From: a virus
Length of the DNA stretch: 43,690 nt
Reading direction: 5' to 3' (one strand)
IMG/VR virus record: IMGVR_UViG_3300028045_000033
Location: 1-43,690 of that record
In this document: one piece after another, positions 6,014-13,245 of the stretch
Layout of the letters: the number at the start of each line of letters is the position of its first letter
How positions within the stretch are numbered: the first letter of the stretch is position 1
Position numbers and translations under genes: made by a program
The notes under the pieces: model-generated
Told to the model about the DNA's origin: nothing
Seen by the model: the letters and a program-made list of their open reading frames with translations, nothing else
Database searches by the model: none

Positions 6014-6900
6014 TTAAACAACTTGATCTATTTGCCGGTGTTGGCGCGTTCGCACTAGCTGGAGAACGGCATGGTGTTAAAAGCGTTATGTCCGTAGAAA
6101 TAGATAAATACGCATGTAAAGTATTAAGACACAATTTCCCAAATATGGAGGTATATAATAATGACATCAGAGAACTTAGAACAGATTACGTTTCAGAACA
6201 TCATGGAAAAATCGACATCATCACAAGCGGATTCCCATGTACATCTTACAGCATCGCAGGAAAACGAAAAGGATTTGACGACCCTCGAACAGGTGATTTA
6301 TTCGATCAAACGCTCCGCTTTATTCACGCTCTCAAACCTAAAATATTCATCCTTGAAAATGTTAAAGGGCTTCTTAATCACGAAAAGGGGAAAACCTTCG
6401 GTGCAATGCTCACTCGAATGGGGGAATTGGGGTGTTATGATGTCCAATGGCAAGTACTCAACAGCAAAGATTTCGGAGTCCCGCAAAACAGGGAAAGGGT
6501 GTATATTGTCGGAAGTCTTAGAGGAGAATGTTTCAGAAAAATATTTCCTATCAGAAAAAACAATGAAAAATATAAAGTTCAAAGAAGCTCTAAAAAAACA
6601 TCGTTAGAGTGGGTAGCTGATTTTAGAAATGATGAAGGATTACGTATAAAAAAGGATCTTGTTTCATATACCCTTTTAGCACAAGCAAGACAAGACGGGA
6701 CAGCAGGACAAAATATAATAAAAATAAAGGCAAAATCTATGATACGTAGACTTATCCCTTTAGAATGTCAACGGCTACAAGCATTCCCGGACACTTGGTA
6801 TGATGGCCTTGAAATGTCAGACAGCCAAAAATATAAACAAATGGGTAATAGTATTACAGTGTCAGTTTTAGAAGAAATATATAAAAGGATTGAATTATGA
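6010..6900 (+). CDS. DNA (cytosine-5) methyltransferase
   Basis: 296 residues with ordered C5-methyltransferase motifs: I DLFAGVGAF (6-14), IV FPCTSYS with catalytic Cys77, VI ENV (116-118), VIII QNRERVYIV (159-167) and X QMGNSI (277-282). The segment between VIII and X (about 175-265) is the target-recognition region and is short, so the recognition site is probably simple. Motif IV reads PCTSYS rather than the common PCQxFS. No restriction endonuclease is adjacent; the likely role is to protect phage DNA from host restriction or mark it. ATG 6010 overlaps the previous stop and follows GGGGTGG. Confidence 0.92.
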   Translation: MIKQLDLFAGVGAFALAGERHGVKSVMSVEIDKYACKVLRHNFPNMEVYNNDIRELRTDYVSEHHGKIDIITSGFPCTSYSIAGKRKGFDDPRTGDLFDQTLRFIHALKPKIFILENVKGLLNHEKGKTFGAMLTRMGELGCYDVQWQVLNSKDFGVPQNRERVYIVGSLRGECFRKIFPIRKNNEKYKVQRSSKKTSLEWVADFRNDEGLRIKKDLVSYTLLAQARQDGTAGQNIIKIKAKSMIRRLIPLECQRLQAFPDTWYDGLEMSDSQKYKQMGNSITVSVLEEIYKRIEL

Positions 6901-7271
6901 AAGTCTGTACCAAATGCCTAAAAGATAATACCGAAGTAAAGTTTTATGACAACTGTTCTAAATGTGTCGAGTGTCAAAAGTCATCAGTTAAGAAATATCT
7001 AAAAAATAAAAAACAACTGTATGTATGCAAAAACTGCTTAAAGGTTGTACACAGCAAAGACATGGATGGTAGCAGAAATTGTCCACAATGTGCGTCGTTG
7101 TTTGATGCCATATCCGAAAGAGTTTTGAAAAATGAGCAATATCGCAACATGCCAAAAGAAGACCGAGTCGAGCAAACGGAACGGTGTAAGCGGTATGGCA
7201 AAATGAAAGATGGTGATAAAAAATATATCAAGTACCTAGAAGATGAGCAAGCTAAGAAGGATAAATTATGA
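6897..7271 (+). CDS. Cys-rich zinc-binding protein
   Basis: 124 residues with CTKC, CSKCVEC, CKNC and CPQC pairs (residues about 4-64), enough for two zinc-ribbon sites, then a charged helical tail (KEDRVEQTERCKRYGKMKDG). The pattern resembles small zinc-ribbon proteins that bind nucleic acid. Overlaps both the methyltransferase and RtcB by four bases (ATGA), so it may be translated in a fixed ratio with RtcB. No family named. Confidence 0.65.
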   Translation: MKVCTKCLKDNTEVKFYDNCSKCVECQKSSVKKYLKNKKQLYVCKNCLKVVHSKDMDGSRNCPQCASLFDAISERVLKNEQYRNMPKEDRVEQTERCKRYGKMKDGDKKYIKYLEDEQAKKDKL

Positions 7272-8419
7272 AAATTATAAATACTGAAAAATTACCAATT
7301 AAAATGTGGTTAGAAGAAATTGAAGACGGTGCTTTGAATCAAGCAAAAAACTTAGCTAACTTACCATTTACATTCAAATGGGTGTCAATAATGCCAGATA
7401 GTCATCAGGGTTATGGTATGCCTATTGGAGGAGTATTAGCAACTAAAAATGTAGTTATTCCAAATGCGGTCGGAGTTGATATTGGTTGTGGCATGTGTGC
7501 TGTTAGAACAAATATAGATAATTTAGAAATAAATGATTTAAAATCAATAATGAATGGTATTAGAAAAAATATACCTGTTGGTTTCAATCATCAAAAAGAA
7601 CCTATGCAATGGGATTATTTCAATAACGCACCTGATACTTATATTATACAACATGAATTAGAAAACTCAAAATATCAATTAGGGACACTTGGAGGAGGTA
7701 ATCATTTTATTGAAATACAAAAAGGGTCTGATGGTTTTATATGGATAATGATACATTCAGGATCAAGAAATTTTGGTTTTAAAGTAGCAAAAGAGTATCA
7801 TGAAAAAGCCAAAAAACTTTGTGAGAAATGGTACTCAGATTTACCAAATAGTGATCTTTCATTCTTACCTATAGGAACTAAAGAAGCAGAAAATTATTTT
7901 AATTCTATGATCTTTGCTTTAGAGTTTGCCAAAGAAAATAGATTTAGAATGGTGGAGGAAGTAAAGAAATGTTTTCATTTAATTAGTGATGGCATATCGT
8001 TTGACGATACAATTAATATTCATCATAATTATGCTAGATTTGAAAATCATTATGGTTCAAATGTCATGGTTCATAGGAAAGGTGCGACATCAGCTAAAGT
8101 TGGAGAATTAGGCATTATACCCGGATCACAAGGAACTAAGAGTTATATTGTAAAAGGGAAAGGTAATAAGGAATCATTTATGTCATGTTCTCACGGCGCT
8201 GGTCGTAAAATGGGTCGAAAGGAGGCTCAAAGGAAGTTATGTCTTAAGGATGAACAAAAAATACTTGATGACCAAAATATTTTACATTCAATAAGAGGTA
8301 CTACTGATCTTGATGAGGCAAGTGGAGCATATAAAGATATATCAGAAGTTATGAATAATCAATCAGAGTTAGTAGATATTGTCACAGAACTAACACCATT
8401 AGCTGTTATAAAAGGATAA
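7268..8419 (+). CDS. rtcB: RtcB-type RNA ligase
   Basis: 383 residues, close to the size of bacterial RtcB. Visible signatures: MPDSHQGYGMPIGGV, GVDIGCGM with metal ligands Asp71 and Cys74, LGTLGGGNHFIE, IHSGSRNFG, HHNYA, VHRKGAT, GSQGTKSY and SCSHGAGR with His309, the residue that becomes guanylated in the family. RtcB joins 2',3'-cyclic-phosphate or 3'-phosphate ends to 5'-hydroxyl ends using GTP and manganese. In a phage the plausible job is repair of tRNA or mRNA cut by host anticodon nucleases or toxins. No archease or RtcA gene is nearby. Confidence 0.95.
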   Translation: MKIINTEKLPIKMWLEEIEDGALNQAKNLANLPFTFKWVSIMPDSHQGYGMPIGGVLATKNVVIPNAVGVDIGCGMCAVRTNIDNLEINDLKSIMNGIRKNIPVGFNHQKEPMQWDYFNNAPDTYIIQHELENSKYQLGTLGGGNHFIEIQKGSDGFIWIMIHSGSRNFGFKVAKEYHEKAKKLCEKWYSDLPNSDLSFLPIGTKEAENYFNSMIFALEFAKENRFRMVEEVKKCFHLISDGISFDDTINIHHNYARFENHYGSNVMVHRKGATSAKVGELGIIPGSQGTKSYIVKGKGNKESFMSCSHGAGRKMGRKEAQRKLCLKDEQKILDDQNILHSIRGTTDLDEASGAYKDISEVMNNQSELVDIVTELTPLAVIKG

Positions 8420-8422
8420 ATT

Positions 8423-8608
8423 ATGAAAATATGCAAATGTAATGCTAAAATGGAGTATGTAGGATGGTTCAATAATAACGGCCGTTACTGGTGTCCTGAG
8501 TGCGGTAGATATACACAGAGTTATGTGTGTGAGCCTGATGTCTGGAAAACACCAAAGATTGTGTCAGAAAACAAGGCACTAACCAAAACAGGGGGTAATG
8601 ATGTATAA
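8423..8608 (+). CDS. Small zinc-ribbon protein
   Basis: 61 residues with CKC near the start and CPEC (about 25-28) following an aromatic WFNNNGRYW segment: a minimal zinc ribbon like those common in phage genomes. Starts three bases after RtcB with AAAGGA upstream and overlaps the nuclease gene by eight bases. Possibly an accessory to RtcB or the nuclease by position, which is inference. Confidence 0.65.
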   Translation: MKICKCNAKMEYVGWFNNNGRYWCPECGRYTQSYVCEPDVWKTPKIVSENKALTKTGGNDV

Positions 8609-8948
8609 TTTCAACAATGAGGATGAGTTTCAAGCCGAAGTCAACGCAGACCTCAGAAAACTTGGTATACCATTCAGACACAGATACAAATCCAAAGGAC
8701 GCAAAGGGCAAGCATTAAACACGTTCGTAATTAATGGTGTTAAAATGGCATGGTTAGACAATGCAATATACCTACCCAATGGTAGATGCATATACGTAGA
8801 GCTTAAACACGGCAACGGCAAATTATCGGATGAGCAAACCAATTTTATACAGCATTTCAAGATGCTTGGTTATAGTTGTTACGTTGCTAACAAGTGGACA
8901 CAATGGGGGTTTATAAAGCGAGTTGAGGGGATAGGTGAGAACAATTGA
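8601..8948 (+). CDS. VRR-NUC nuclease
   Basis: 115 residues, typical of stand-alone phage VRR-NUC proteins. Active-site pattern: Asp53 in AWLDNAIY, Glu67-x-Lys69 in YVELKHGNGKLS, and Gln in SDEQTNFI, followed by GYSCYVAN and a Trp-rich end. This is the PD-(D/E)XK fold, proposed to act on branched or flapped DNA in replication and recombination. ATG 8601 is preferred over 8598 because GGGGG ends five bases upstream of it. Confidence 0.85.
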   Translation: MYNFNNEDEFQAEVNADLRKLGIPFRHRYKSKGRKGQALNTFVINGVKMAWLDNAIYLPNGRCIYVELKHGNGKLSDEQTNFIQHFKMLGYSCYVANKWTQWGFIKRVEGIGENN

Positions 8949-9171
8949 TAAGAGTTATTTATTTATAGATGCATGCCTTAATGAATGGCAATCGGTTGAT
9001 GATTTAATGTTTATACTTCAATCAAGCTCTAAAACAGCGTGGAGATATATAAACACATTTAGGCTTATGTGCAAAACATTTGAAATAACTAAGTATATTC
9101 TTGAGGAAAGATATGAGTCTCAAGGGTATAGAGAAGGAACAATTATACAAGTGAGGATATTAATAAAATGA
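8935..9171 (+). CDS. Small winged-helix-like DNA-binding protein
   Basis: 78 residues starting at GTG 8935, with GAGGGG four bases upstream. Residues about 18-45 (SVDDLMFILQSSSKTAWRYINTFRLM) look like a helix-turn-helix: helix, turn, recognition helix. The rest is basic beta structure. It could regulate local genes or act in replication. No family is recognised and the assignment rests on the pattern only. Confidence 0.5.
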   Translation: MRTIDKSYLFIDACLNEWQSVDDLMFILQSSSKTAWRYINTFRLMCKTFEITKYILEERYESQGYREGTIIQVRILIK

Positions 9172-9467
9172 ATCAACAGGACACTAGACTATACGTATTT
9201 AAACGAGATAAATGGCGTTGCCGTCGATGTGGGAAACAATTATCAAGTGGACAACCACAACTAGCACATGTGATAAAACAAAGTAAATACAATGTACGGA
9301 AGTACGGAAAGGAAATTATACACCACCACGAAAACCTAAGAGCAGTCGAGAGTTTGAAATGCAATAGCTATTTCGATCTTGGGTGTAAGGATGAGCTTAT
9401 AAAAGAGCATGTAGAAAAGATAAAAAAAATTATCGAATCTGAAAAAAAACTTGACTTTCTTGTATAA
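9168..9467 (+). CDS. HNH endonuclease
   Basis: 99 residues. WRCRRCGKQL gives the first zinc Cys pair, QLAHVIKQSKYNVRKYG holds the His of the beta-beta-alpha metal fold, and IHHHENLRAVESLKCNSYFDLGC holds the second His, Asn and closing Cys. The arrangement matches small stand-alone phage HNH proteins. Its placement in the replication block rather than beside terminase suggests a DNA-processing or homing role instead of the packaging-associated HNH. ATGA overlap with the previous gene. Confidence 0.85.
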   Translation: MNQQDTRLYVFKRDKWRCRRCGKQLSSGQPQLAHVIKQSKYNVRKYGKEIIHHHENLRAVESLKCNSYFDLGCKDELIKEHVEKIKKIIESEKKLDFLV

Positions 9468-9479
9468 ATAATGTATAAT
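9451..9479 (+). promoter_or_regulatory. Sigma-70-type promoter directly at the RHH gene
   Basis: TTGACT at 9451-9456 and TATAAT at 9474-9479 with a 17-bp spacer; the -35 box lies in the end of the HNH gene. The expected transcription start (9485-9488) falls on the ATG at 9486, so the mRNA should be leaderless. TGTATAA occurs twice around the -10 (9461-9467 and 9473-9479 offset), a possible regulatory repeat. Confidence 0.85.
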
Positions 9480-9485
9480 AACACT

Positions 9486-9614
9486 ATGAAGATACGACGC
9501 AATATATCAGTTAATAAAGACCTTTGGGAACGGGCATTGAAAAAGGCCAAAGAGCTAGATAGATCACTATCGTCATTGATTAGTGAGTACCTTAGAAAGC
9601 TAATCAAGAAGTGA
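9486..9614 (+). CDS. Ribbon-helix-helix regulator, probably from a leaderless mRNA
   Basis: 42 residues: a short basic beta strand (KIRRNISV), then NKDLWERALKKAKELD, a turn RS, and LSSLISEYLRKLIKK. This is the Arc/CopG ribbon-helix-helix plan at minimal length: dimers bind DNA with the antiparallel strand. No Shine-Dalgarno lies upstream, and the promoter places the mRNA start at the ATG itself. It heads the operon that runs to about 12298 and is a candidate autoregulator. Confidence 0.75.
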   Translation: MKIRRNISVNKDLWERALKKAKELDRSLSSLISEYLRKLIKK

Positions 9615-9638
9615 ACTATACAGATTAAAGGAGATACT

Positions 9639-10049
9639 ATGAAACTAGACGCAGATTTTAGACCAGACAGAAAGAACCCTGTTTATGTAGAAGTTAAAAC
9701 CTATAATGATGAATGGGAAAAACGCATTTTATTGTTCGTCAATAAAGATGGAAGTTGTCTTTGTGTCGTGGCTGGGAGTGATGGTAGGTATCTAAGTGGT
9801 GATAACTTTACTACCTATCTTTGGAATAAGGATGGATGGAGACCACTACCAAAACCATCTCCACTAGATAAATGGATAAAAACGGACTGGGTAGAAAGTA
9901 AAAGTAACCCAAATAAAAAATTAATGATAACAGGTATTGATTATCAATCTGAATTTTTGTTTGTGAATGGTACATGCTGGAATATTAAAAATATAGAGGA
10001 ATACTACACCCCCTGTGAATCTCCAATAGGCACGAATTGTACAGAGTAA
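9639..10049 (+). CDS. Hypothetical phage protein
   Basis: 136 residues beginning MKLDADFRPDRKNPVYVEVK, with AAAGGAGA upstream. An N-terminal half rich in beta strands and aromatic residues ends WRPLPKPSPLDKW, similar in style to the WQPLPxPP ending of DUF551 proteins. A C-terminal half (KSNPNKKLMITGIDYQSEFLFVNG) looks like an SH3-type barrel. No function can be assigned. Confidence 0.7.
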   Translation: MKLDADFRPDRKNPVYVEVKTYNDEWEKRILLFVNKDGSCLCVVAGSDGRYLSGDNFTTYLWNKDGWRPLPKPSPLDKWIKTDWVESKSNPNKKLMITGIDYQSEFLFVNGTCWNIKNIEEYYTPCESPIGTNCTE

Positions 10050-10124
10050 TGGGACGGGGACAGACTAACAATATTTACATCCTGAGCATGATGTCAAACT
10101 GCTCAATTTTGGAGGACACAACCA
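10050..10124 (+). terminator. Inverted repeat in a short gap, weak terminator-like
   Basis: A 75-bp gap. TGAGCA (10083-10088) pairs with TGCTCA (10100-10105) around an 11-base loop, followed by AATTTT. The stem is short and the T run is only four, so it may be a weak terminator or attenuator, or a structure that spaces translation of the next gene, whose GGAGG site lies just beyond. Confidence 0.3.
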
Positions 10125-10346
10125 ATGATTAAAACAACTATACAGCGTAAAGACAATGACGATAACAAAATAACATATCCTTGCCTTATGGAGAGTGATT
10201 TGGTCATAGTTCTTTTTAAAGAAAAAGGAAAAGGTATGGTTATGAATAGTAATGATATTTTTCATAGTAAAGGTGATTACTATTGTTGTTGGGATATGTC
10301 AAAATTCAAACCCTTCCACGGCACCATAACATTACATCAGGAGTAG
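10125..10346 (+). CDS. Paralogous small phage protein, copy 1
   Basis: 73 residues. YPCLMESDLVIVLFKEKGKGMVM followed by CWDMSKFKPFHGTITLHQ aligns well with the protein at 40399-40638 (FPCLMISDGGMIVLFEERGHGMVV ... CWGMSNFKPFYGEVTLSQ). The repeated pattern suggests a compact beta protein. Both copies sit near the head of an operon that also carries an RHH gene. Function unknown. Confidence 0.7.
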   Translation: MIKTTIQRKDNDDNKITYPCLMESDLVIVLFKEKGKGMVMNSNDIFHSKGDYYCCWDMSKFKPFHGTITLHQE

Positions 10347-10349
10347 TAA

Positions 10350-10628
10350 ATGATAACCAATGAAATTTTGAAGCATTATGAAGATGGTGGTAAGATACGT
10401 AAATGTATTTGGGATGATGATCTTTATATTGATAAGTATGGTGGCGGTATGGCTGGTGATATCATAGAAGACTGGGTAGATCAATTAGATGATGAATGGG
10501 AAATATACAGAGAACTACCTAAAAGCGATCTACAAAAGAAACTCGACAGAGCCAAAAGCGGTAATTTCAACGAGATATTAGATGTATTAACCGATATTCT
10601 TAACGCTATTGAGGAACTACAGAAATGA
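10350..10628 (+). CDS. Acidic hypothetical protein
   Basis: 92 residues, acidic, with a Gly-rich stretch (YGGGMAGD) and a helical C-terminus (LQKKLDRAKSGNFNEILDVLTDILNAIEEL) that may form a coiled coil. The N-terminal ITNEILKHYEDGGKIRKCIWDDDLYI is reminiscent of phage proteins with a WxxxxYI core. No function assigned. Confidence 0.65.
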   Translation: MITNEILKHYEDGGKIRKCIWDDDLYIDKYGGGMAGDIIEDWVDQLDDEWEIYRELPKSDLQKKLDRAKSGNFNEILDVLTDILNAIEELQK

Positions 10629-10825
10629 AAGAAAAGTTTTATAAATGTAATATAAAAGACTGTGAATCATACAATAAAAAATCGGATAATAATTGTGAAG
10701 TAAACTATCACGCTGAAAGCTGTAATGACTTCATCGAAGTTGCTTTAAAAGAGCTTTATACATGGCGTAAAGAGTTCCCAGAAATGGCCAAGCATATTAA
10801 GGAAGTGGTGAAACTAAATGGGTAG
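10625..10825 (+). CDS. Small Cys-containing hypothetical protein
   Basis: 66 residues with four Cys in the first half (YKCNIKDCESY and CEVNYHAESC), possibly a single zinc site, then a helical basic tail. It overlaps both neighbours, the exonuclease by eight bases. No family recognised. Confidence 0.6.
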   Translation: MKEKFYKCNIKDCESYNKKSDNNCEVNYHAESCNDFIEVALKELYTWRKEFPEMAKHIKEVVKLNG

Positions 10826-11765
10826 AAGGCAAAAATACGCTTCAAATATAATGGAGTATGTTAAAATCAGACTAGAAACAATAAATAATAAATCACAAAT
10901 AGCACGAGAGATAAAGAAAGCGTTTAAATTAGAAGATGACATTGAACTGATAAGAAGAAATATTAGCCATTACGCTCTAAATAACGGCATACAGGCACGT
11001 ACAGCCAGTATAAAACGATTATTCTTTGACATAGAAACATCATACTATATCGGGTGGTTTTGGCAACCACACTGGAAAACGCGTATCGGAGCACATCAAA
11101 TCATTGAACCAAAGAAAATAATCTGTATATGCTATAAGTGGCAAGATGAAGACACAGTACATCATGTCAAATGGGATGCTAAGCAAGACGATGCAAAGTT
11201 GCTAAAAAAGTTTGTCAAAGTACTTGGTGAAGCTGATGAAATAGTTGGCCATAATATTGACAAATTTGATATAAAAGAGTTTAGAACACGTTGTATATCG
11301 GCTGGAGTACTAATGTTTCCTAAATACAGGACACTCGATACATGCACTAAAGCAAGAAAGTACTTTAATTTCCCGTCTAATAGATTGGACGATATCGGTA
11401 ATTTTCTAAACGTAGGCCGAAAAATAGACGTTGACCACTCACTATGGGATAAAATAATACAAAACAAGTGTAAGAAATCACTGCACAAAATGATTAAATA
11501 CTGTGAGCAAGATGTATTATTGACTGAGGAAGTCTTTACTGCACTAATGCCATACATAGACCATAACACAAACCATGCTGTAAAACTCGGTAAGGATAAA
11601 TGGTATTGTCCGGAGTGTGCTAGTGGTAAAGTTGAGCTATCACATACCGATACAACGAAGATGGGATACATTAAACGACACATGAAATGCAACGAATGTA
11701 AAAAGTTCTTTCATATTAGCAATAGAACGTATCTACGATATTTAAGAGAAACATACGAGGGGTAA
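10818..11765 (+). CDS. DnaQ-like 3'-5' exonuclease with C-terminal zinc ribbon
   Basis: 315 residues. An N-terminal helical segment (1-65) resembles a DNA-binding helix-turn-helix (KSQIAREIKKAF). The RNase-H-fold exonuclease follows: ExoI FFDIETS (Asp71, Glu73), ExoII GHNIDKFD (Asp151) and ExoIII YCEQD (Tyr228, Asp232). The end carries CPEC and CNEC pairs, a zinc ribbon. The order resembles the proofreading domain of family B polymerases, here alone. With no phage polymerase gene in the window, it may proofread or trim ends for the host replisome or act in recombination. Confidence 0.85.
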   Translation: MGRRQKYASNIMEYVKIRLETINNKSQIAREIKKAFKLEDDIELIRRNISHYALNNGIQARTASIKRLFFDIETSYYIGWFWQPHWKTRIGAHQIIEPKKIICICYKWQDEDTVHHVKWDAKQDDAKLLKKFVKVLGEADEIVGHNIDKFDIKEFRTRCISAGVLMFPKYRTLDTCTKARKYFNFPSNRLDDIGNFLNVGRKIDVDHSLWDKIIQNKCKKSLHKMIKYCEQDVLLTEEVFTALMPYIDHNTNHAVKLGKDKWYCPECASGKVELSHTDTTKMGYIKRHMKCNECKKFFHISNRTYLRYLRETYEG

Positions 11766-11768
11766 ACA

Positions 11769-12029
11769 ATGGCAATAACAACAATAGACACAAGCTATAA
11801 AAATGGGTGTACAATATGCAACCAAGAAATAGACATTGATGGTGAGGAGTTAGAACAAACAAAAATTGTTTGCGAAATTAGCGACGATCTTACAATGATA
11901 AAAAAGGGTAACTATGCAGAGTTATATTATCTTAAAGATGTTTTGTGTGTTGTTTGGGACGCACTGGGAATATATAACAATAAGCATGAAAAGTATAGGT
12001 TAGAGATAAACATAGAGGAGAACAAATGA
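11769..12029 (+). CDS. Hypothetical protein
   Basis: 86 residues with CTIC near the start and an acidic, beta-rich body (LKDVLCVVWDALGIYNNKHEKYRLEINIEE). The ending resembles small phage proteins of unknown function that contain a WDALG helix. RBS GAGGGG upstream. It overlaps the HEXXH gene by four bases. Confidence 0.6.
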   Translation: MAITTIDTSYKNGCTICNQEIDIDGEELEQTKIVCEISDDLTMIKKGNYAELYYLKDVLCVVWDALGIYNNKHEKYRLEINIEENK

Positions 12030-12298
12030 AAATACCAAAGAAAATTAGAATCATAGGCAAAACATACGATATCAAAATAGTTGATCCTGTAGACATCTAT
12101 CAGAACGATGGCAATATACAATATAACATTAGTGAAATAAGGGTAAAAAAGAGTCAATCCAGAGAGTGTCAAGAGCAAACATTCTTACATGAGATAACAC
12201 ACGCCATGATGGATACATTGGGTATCGACATGGGAGAACGTGACATTGACTGTGTAGCCAGTGTCCTACAGCAAATTATACCTCAAATAGAGGACTGA
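12026..12298 (+). CDS. HEXXH metallopeptidase-like protein
   Basis: 90 residues: a beta-rich N-terminus (IPKKIRIIGKTYDIKIVD) and a helix carrying HEITH (55-59), the gluzincin zinc motif, followed by MMDTLGI and an Asp/Glu region. It resembles small phage proteins related to ImmA/IrrE or SprT-type peptidases. If active it would cleave a host or phage protein in the cytoplasm; the substrate is unknown. Last gene before the structured leader of the surface-modification operon. Confidence 0.65.
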   Translation: MKIPKKIRIIGKTYDIKIVDPVDIYQNDGNIQYNISEIRVKKSQSRECQEQTFLHEITHAMMDTLGIDMGERDIDCVASVLQQIIPQIED

Positions 12299-12340
12299 GT
12301 TGGAAAAAGTTTATATTCAAAAGTTTCTCCAAGGTGAAGC

Positions 12341-12377
12341 GATCACGGGCATTTCCTCCCCTATGTTGTCCGTGGTC
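12341..12377 (+). promoter_or_regulatory. mRNA hairpin with an anti-Shine-Dalgarno loop
   Basis: GATCACGGGCA (12341-12351) pairs with TGTCCGTGGTC (12367-12377), eleven pairs including two G-U. The 15-base loop contains CCTCCCCT (12355-12362), complementary to the AGGGG ribosome sites at 12393-12397 and 12424-12428. A competing stem, ATCACG (12342-12347) with CGTGAT (12377-12382), is also possible. This suggests control of the glycosyltransferase operon by loop-ribosome-site pairing. No function is proven. Confidence 0.5.
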
Positions 12378-12388
12378 GTGATTTAAAA

Positions 12389-12448
12389 AAACAGGGGTGT
12401 ATTATGATAAAAACAATAGAAAACAGGGGTATATTTTGACAACAATAG
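12389..12448 (+). repeat. Tandem duplication of a translation start region
   Basis: 12389-12419 (31 bases) and 12421-12448 (28 bases) are near-identical tandem copies beginning AAACAGGGGT and ending AACAATAG. The first copy has an ATG and opens an 11-codon frame; the second has a TTG that opens the glycosyltransferase. The two starts are 32 bases apart and in different frames. Confidence 0.85.
12404..12439 (+). CDS. 11-codon leader peptide
   Basis: ATG 12404 follows AGGGG by six bases and encodes MIKTIENRGIF. Its TGA (12437-12439) overlaps the TTG start (12436) of the glycosyltransferase, so ribosomes that finish the leader could restart there. It arises from the tandem duplication and may be only a by-product, but the coupling geometry is good. 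Confidence 0.4.
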   Translation: MIKTIENRGIF

Positions 12449-13245
12449 GACTTAAGGGGGCGTCAGGACTTGGTGACACTATACTGGCATATCCGATAGT
12501 AAAATACTATGCTGATAGATATGACGTTGTTTATTATATGACTGACTATCCAGAGCTATATGAGACACTTAGAAACGTTGTATGTAGTAAACACGAAAAA
12601 GTAAATTATATTAACATAAGAGGTGGTATAAAACATCCTGTGAATATACGTTTCACCTACTGTGGTAGAAAATACACCGAGGGTACAAGCCAATTTCAAG
12701 ATACATGCATGTCAGCGGGGGTACCAAAGACGCTTGAATGTAAAATAGATTGGACTATAAAAAACAAACAAAATGACTACAGGAATGATAAACCTGTATG
12801 CGTGTTATCTGCACCTTATGAACCATTCGGTAGGGAGGACCAGTGGGGAAAATTACTAAGAATCAATAATGATGTAATGGACGCTATCGTAGAATCATAT
12901 AAGGATAGGGTTGATTTTGTGCAGATAGGTAATAAATATACCCTTTATAAAGTTCCAAATGTGAAACATGATCTTGTAAACAAAACAAGTGTATCAGATT
13001 TAATGGATATAGTATCTACGTGTGATATAGGGTTATCCCAAATAGGTAATCTATTGCCTATGTGCGAGGCATTAGGGAAAAAGAGTTTTACAATATTCAG
13101 TAAAAAAGCTTTAATGTGTGATAATAAGTTTCTAAACTCAATAACACCAGATAAGGTTGTACATGATAGATCAAAGAATTGTAGTATAATAGACGATGAC
13201 ATAGATAACGCAGTAAGGAAATTCGGTGAAACAATTAATTTATAG
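12436..13245 (+). CDS. GT9/heptosyltransferase-like glycosyltransferase
   Basis: 269 residues from TTG 12436. The N-terminus (GLKGASGLGDTILAYPIVKYYAD) is the Gly-rich start of a GT-B fold as in ADP-heptose LPS heptosyltransferases. A C-terminal segment (DIGLSQIGNLLPMCEALGKKSFTIFSK) fits the donor-binding region where GT9 enzymes place the alternating Gly/His motif. Alternative in-frame GTG 12397 is less likely because AGGGG lies six bases before the TTG. The likely role is modification of a host surface glycan or virion glycan together with the next genes. Confidence 0.65.
   Translation: MTTIGLKGASGLGDTILAYPIVKYYADRYDVVYYMTDYPELYETLRNVVCSKHEKVNYINIRGGIKHPVNIRFTYCGRKYTEGTSQFQDTCMSAGVPKTLECKIDWTIKNKQNDYRNDKPVCVLSAPYEPFGREDQWGKLLRINNDVMDAIVESYKDRVDFVQIGNKYTLYKVPNVKHDLVNKTSVSDLMDIVSTCDIGLSQIGNLLPMCEALGKKSFTIFSKKALMCDNKFLNSITPDKVVHDRSKNCSIIDDDIDNAVRKFGETINL

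Noticed and set aside
6161-6607. 148-residue + frame inside the methyltransferase gene
   Set aside because: It lies wholly within a gene with complete C5-methyltransferase motifs and has no recognisable features.
9173-9364. Homing site or second HNH frame on the reverse strand
   Set aside because: Only an antisense shadow of the HNH gene; no catalytic pattern.
11162-11692. 176-residue reverse-strand frame inside the exonuclease gene
   Set aside because: Antisense to a gene with all three exonuclease motifs; no ribosome site or promoter. The same applies to all other reverse frames in the window.
12341-12390. Rho-independent terminator before the glycosyltransferase operon
   Set aside because: The stem is followed by ATTTAAAAAAA, not a T run on the + strand; a regulatory leader fits better.
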